From Anthonomus grandis grandis (lineage: Eukaryota; Arthropoda; Insecta; Coleoptera; Curculionidae), in the NCBI RefSeq assembly GCF_022605725.1, contig NC_065551.1, positions 8,184,001 to 8,248,000 on the forward strand: a stretch of 64,000 nt of DNA, written 5' to 3'. Every line of letters begins with the position of its first letter. Position 1 is the first letter of the stretch. Shown piece by piece: positions 60,993 through 64,000 of the stretch. The position numbers were made by a program, and so were the translations under genes. The notes beneath the pieces were generated by a model. That model did not search any database and was not told the DNA's origin. It worked only from the letters and a program-made list of their open reading frames with translations.

Positions 60993-63806
60993 ATGTATAC
61001 TTTCATAATGCAGGTGGTTTGCGAACTAAAATAGCTGATCTGCGGAATGCTGTCAACAGTTGCATATATGATGTTGTAATTTTGGTGGAGTCTTGGCTTA
61101 ATGAAGATTTTCTAGACTCGGAGTTAAGGTTCACTGACTTCAATATTTTCCGTCAGGATCGAAGTTACACAAATACAGGGAGGCAAAGGGGTGGTGGCAC
61201 TTTGATTGCTGTTCGTAAATGTTTTAAAGCCAGGTTATTACAGACCAGTGATTCAACCCTGGAACACATCTTTGTGCTTGTATCATGCAGTGACAAGAAT
61301 ATCATTTTTGATGCTGTCTACATCCCTCCTGCTTCTCCTTTATCAATTTATGAGGAATTTGCCTCTACATCCATGGATCTTGTGAGTGTTCATACTAGTT
61401 GTAATATTCTATTTTGTGGTGATTTTAATCTGCCACATGCGGTATGGAGGAACTCTGTGAACGGACTGCATGTTGAGACGGCTGAGTCTATAACATCTGC
61501 AAATGTGCTATGTAGTTGTTGTAACTATCTTAATCTTAAGCAGGTGAATGGCTTGCCAAATTTGTTTGGTACATTTCTTGATCTGTTTTTCTCAAGTTTG
61601 TCAAATGTTAAAGTCATATATGCTACTGAAAATTTATCACCGGCATCAAACCACCATCCTGCTTATGAAATAAGTATTCCTATTAATTGTGATTTTAGTC
61701 TTAAGTATGATGTTTATTATTATGATTTTGTAAACTGTGATTTTGTTGCCATTAATAATTACCTTGCTTGCATGAATTGGGATACTGCTTTTAATCATAA
61801 GGATATTAATAAATGCATTGATATTTTTTACAATGCTCTCTATTTTGCTATTGAGATGTTTATTCCAATTAAACATTTTAAATCATCTAATTTTCCCACT
61901 TGGTTTAGTAGAAAATTACAGAATCTTGTTATTCAAAAAAAGATTGCTCACACAAAATTCAAAAATAGTAAGAATCCCATGGATTATGTTAATTTTTGAA
62001 ATTTGAGGAATAAATGTAAAACTCTTCGTGATGAATGTTTTAGGTCATATATTGAAAGATTAAATACTGAAATTTCTCATGATCCTTCTTCATTTTGGAA
62101 ACACATCAATAGATTACGTAGGTCTGATTCATACCCCAATAGCATGCATATGGAAGCCGAGGTTGCTGGTAATGGTCAAAATATTGTAAACTTATTTGCT
62201 AGATATTTTGAAACTACATACAGGCAACCTGTCCGCAAGGCTCCTGACTATAAATTTAATTACAGTCTGGATTTAAATCGCATCTCTTTTTCTTTATTGG
62301 ACATATTTGATGAAATCTTATGCCTTCCGAACAAACCTTCTTTTGGCCCTGATGGTATCCCATCTGTTTTTCTTAAAAACTGTGTGTGCACTCTGAGTAA
62401 GCCTCTGCATCACCTTTTCAATCTTTGCTTTGACATCAGGCAAATTTCCTCATTATTGGAAGGTAAGCTTTTTAACGCCAATTCATAAAAATGGGGATAG
62501 AACTAATATTTGTAACTATAGAGGTGTGTGTATTCAGTCTGTAGTTCCTAAGCTGTTTGACAGGTTGTTTTCTGTGCGATTTTCGTGGCACTGTAGGCGA
62601 TTGCTTAATGATCATCAGCATGGTTTTTGTCAGGGTAGATCTACGGTGACTAACCTGTTGACTTACCAGTATGATTTGATTGGTGCTTTTGAGAGGTCTG
62701 TACAGGTCGATAGTGTGTACACAGACTTCTCGAAAGCCTTTGATAGGGTTGGTCATGAACATCTGGTTCAGAAGTTTGGGGCTATGGGCCTTGGTAGGAC
62801 TTTGGTCGAGTTTTGTCACAGTTTTTTGACTGGTCGCACACAGTTGGTCAGGATAAGTAATTATATTTCTAATGGTATTGAAGTATCTTCAGGCGTGCCT
62901 CAAGGTTCGCATATTGGACCGGTCTTTTTTAACTTGTTCATAAGAGATTTGAGTGATGTAATTGTTCATACAAAACATCTTGCTTTTGCTGATGATTTTA
63001 AACTGTATAAAGCCATTGAGTCATATCTTGATGCTGAGCTACTTCATTTGGATTTAAATAGTGTTGCTGAGTGGTGTAATAGCAATAGTCTGGAACTGAA
63101 TGTAAAGAAGTGTGTATGTATTTCGTTTGGTCGTTCTAACAAAATTATTAATTATCAATACACAATCAACAATAACGAACTCAAGTCAGTTGATACAGTT
63201 AAAGATTTAGGTGTTCTTTTTGATACCAAGCTAACTTTTCTGCCGCACATTTTGGATATTATTAACAGGAGTATGCGTAGTCTTGGTTTTATCACTAGAA
63301 ATAGTGTACATCTTTCACCTTATTGTTTCAAATTACTTTATTACTCTTTGGTACGTTCCTTGCTTGAGTATGCGTCTGTAATTTGGTCCCCTTATTATGA
63401 TTCTCATATTGAACACCTTGAGGCTGTACAAAGAAGATTCTTAAGATCCCTTGCTTATAGAGCTGAAGTTAATATTTTTCGTAATTATTACATCGACTAT
63501 AATGCTATCAGTGTCCAATTTAATATCCCTAATCTTGAAGTCAGACGGCATTATTCTGATGCTTTAACGTTTTATAAGATCTTAAATGGTTTATATCATT
63601 GTCCTACCATCTTGGAAGGAATTCCTTTTAACACCTATCAAAGAAGAATCAACTCTTCTATGTTTCGTTTACCCTTTCATTCGGCCAACTATGGGTTTTT
63701 TTCTCCACTGACTAGGACTTTGCGTTTCTTTAATAAAAATAATTTGGATCCATTTTCCGGCGGCTTACGGTCATTCAAATCAAAAATAAATAATCTTATA
63801 CTTTAA
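60977..63806 (+). pseudogene. LINE ORF2: endonuclease and reverse transcriptase
   Basis: The endonuclease (to about 61730) shows LNVYFHNAGGLRTKIADLRN, VVILVESWLNEDF, RGGGTLIAVRKC, ILFCGDFNLPHAVW and, in place of the usual SDH, SPASNHHPAYE. A TGA at 61997-61999 interrupts the linker. The frame goes on with HDPSSFWKHINRLRRSDSYP and NKPSFGPDGIPSVFLKNCVC. A frameshift near 62430 leads to the RT: NICNYRGVCIQSVVPKLFDR, DHQHGFCQGRSTVTNLLTYQ, VDSVYTDFSKAFDRVGHEHL (motif A), VSSGVPQGSHIGPVFFNLFI and the box LAFADDFKLYKAIESYLDAE. The tail has VRSLLEYASVIWSPYYDSHI and ends at 63806. No RNase H follows. Confidence 0.92.
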
Positions 63807-64000
63807 CCTACGTTCCTTGGATAGTGCTAAGTTTTTAGCCCTGTTGATGACTGTTTTTTCAGAGGTTTTATCTTGGTATATATATTTTTTTTTGTAATTC
63901 TAGTATTGTATTTATATTGCTATATTGTCTAGTATTTTGTATTATCTATTTTGTTTTGTAAACTGGCTCTGCCGTATATTGAAATAAATAAATAAATAAA

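Larger units (their letters stand above)
60355..63985 (+). mobile_element. Best-preserved LINE (Jockey/CR1 group)
   Basis: It contains a 5'-truncated ORF1 (60357-60992), an almost complete ORF2 (60977-63806) and a 3' untranslated region ending gaaataaataaataaataaa near the window end. It appears inserted in the hAT element (58691-60350). Only one stop in ORF1 and two lesions in ORF2 are visible, so it is young. The 28055 and 29312 LINEs are relatives. Confidence 0.9.

Noticed and set aside
62472..62819. Minus-strand 115-codon reading over the LINE reverse transcriptase
   Set aside because: The plus-strand frame encodes conserved RT motifs; the antisense frame is a by-product.
1..64000. CRISPR arrays, operons, tRNA or rRNA genes
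   Set aside because: No regularly spaced direct repeats, no bacterial-type gene clusters and no cloverleaf or rRNA sequence were seen. The repeats present are eukaryotic transposable elements and microsatellites.

Overview
This is insect nuclear DNA, possibly from a beetle. It is AT-rich, has a spliced host gene with GT-AG introns, and carries a typical arthropod mix of transposable elements: LINEs with endonuclease and reverse transcriptase, a Penelope-like element with a GIY-YIG domain, Tc1/mariner, pogo, hAT and a Helitron. The order is an impression, not something the sequence proves. I see no bacterial gene, operon, CRISPR array, tRNA or rRNA.

The only convincing host gene is on the minus strand. 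It is the 5' part of TTC17 (tetratricopeptide repeat protein 17), with eight coding exons running from the start codon at 38552 down to 4359. Together they give 1740 coding bases (580 codons) with consistent splice phases. The protein starts with a signal peptide and continues into the first TPR module, a charged linker and the start of the middle region. The 3' half of the gene lies beyond position 1. Intron 2 (about 22.5 kb), intron 3 (2.3 kb) and intron 6 (7.4 kb) are stuffed with mobile elements, while intron 7 is only 55 bp.

Layout from left to right: 1-2325 foldback and mariner-end repeats; 2326-4060 a Helitron with a broken Pif1 helicase; 4359-4790 TTC17 exons 7-8; 5506-11690 a probable large DNA transposon gutted by two tail-to-tail LINEs; 12181-15706 TTC17 exons 3-6, with a hammerhead-like repeat between exons 3 and 4; 15766-19699 an internally deleted mariner with a second mariner nested in it, whose inverted repeats are almost 1 kb long; 20774-22500 a Penelope-like element ending in a hammerhead ribozyme motif; 22505-31140 a Gypsy RNase H scrap and a chain of LINEs, one inserted in another; 31859-33640 a Tc1 transposase pseudogene and a mariner MITE; 34290-38000 LINE and mariner scraps; 38212-38552 TTC17 exons 1-2; 38904-39406 a deleted Tc1 element just upstream of TTC17; 39560-43960 a LINE split by a 2.4 kb mariner; 44071-55815 LINEs, mariner scraps, hammerhead motifs, microsatellites and an unidentified gene remnant; 56885-58495 a pogo-like transposon; 58691-60350 a hAT transposon; 60355-63985 the best-preserved LINE.

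Almost everything outside TTC17 is decayed by frameshifts, stops or lost start codons. The notable material is structural: three good hammerhead ribozyme folds plus one degenerate one, a mariner whose inverted repeats copy its own DNA-binding domain, several mariner derivatives that keep only the helix-turn-helix end of the gene, and short perfect palindromes inside transposon sequence that look like template-switch scars.
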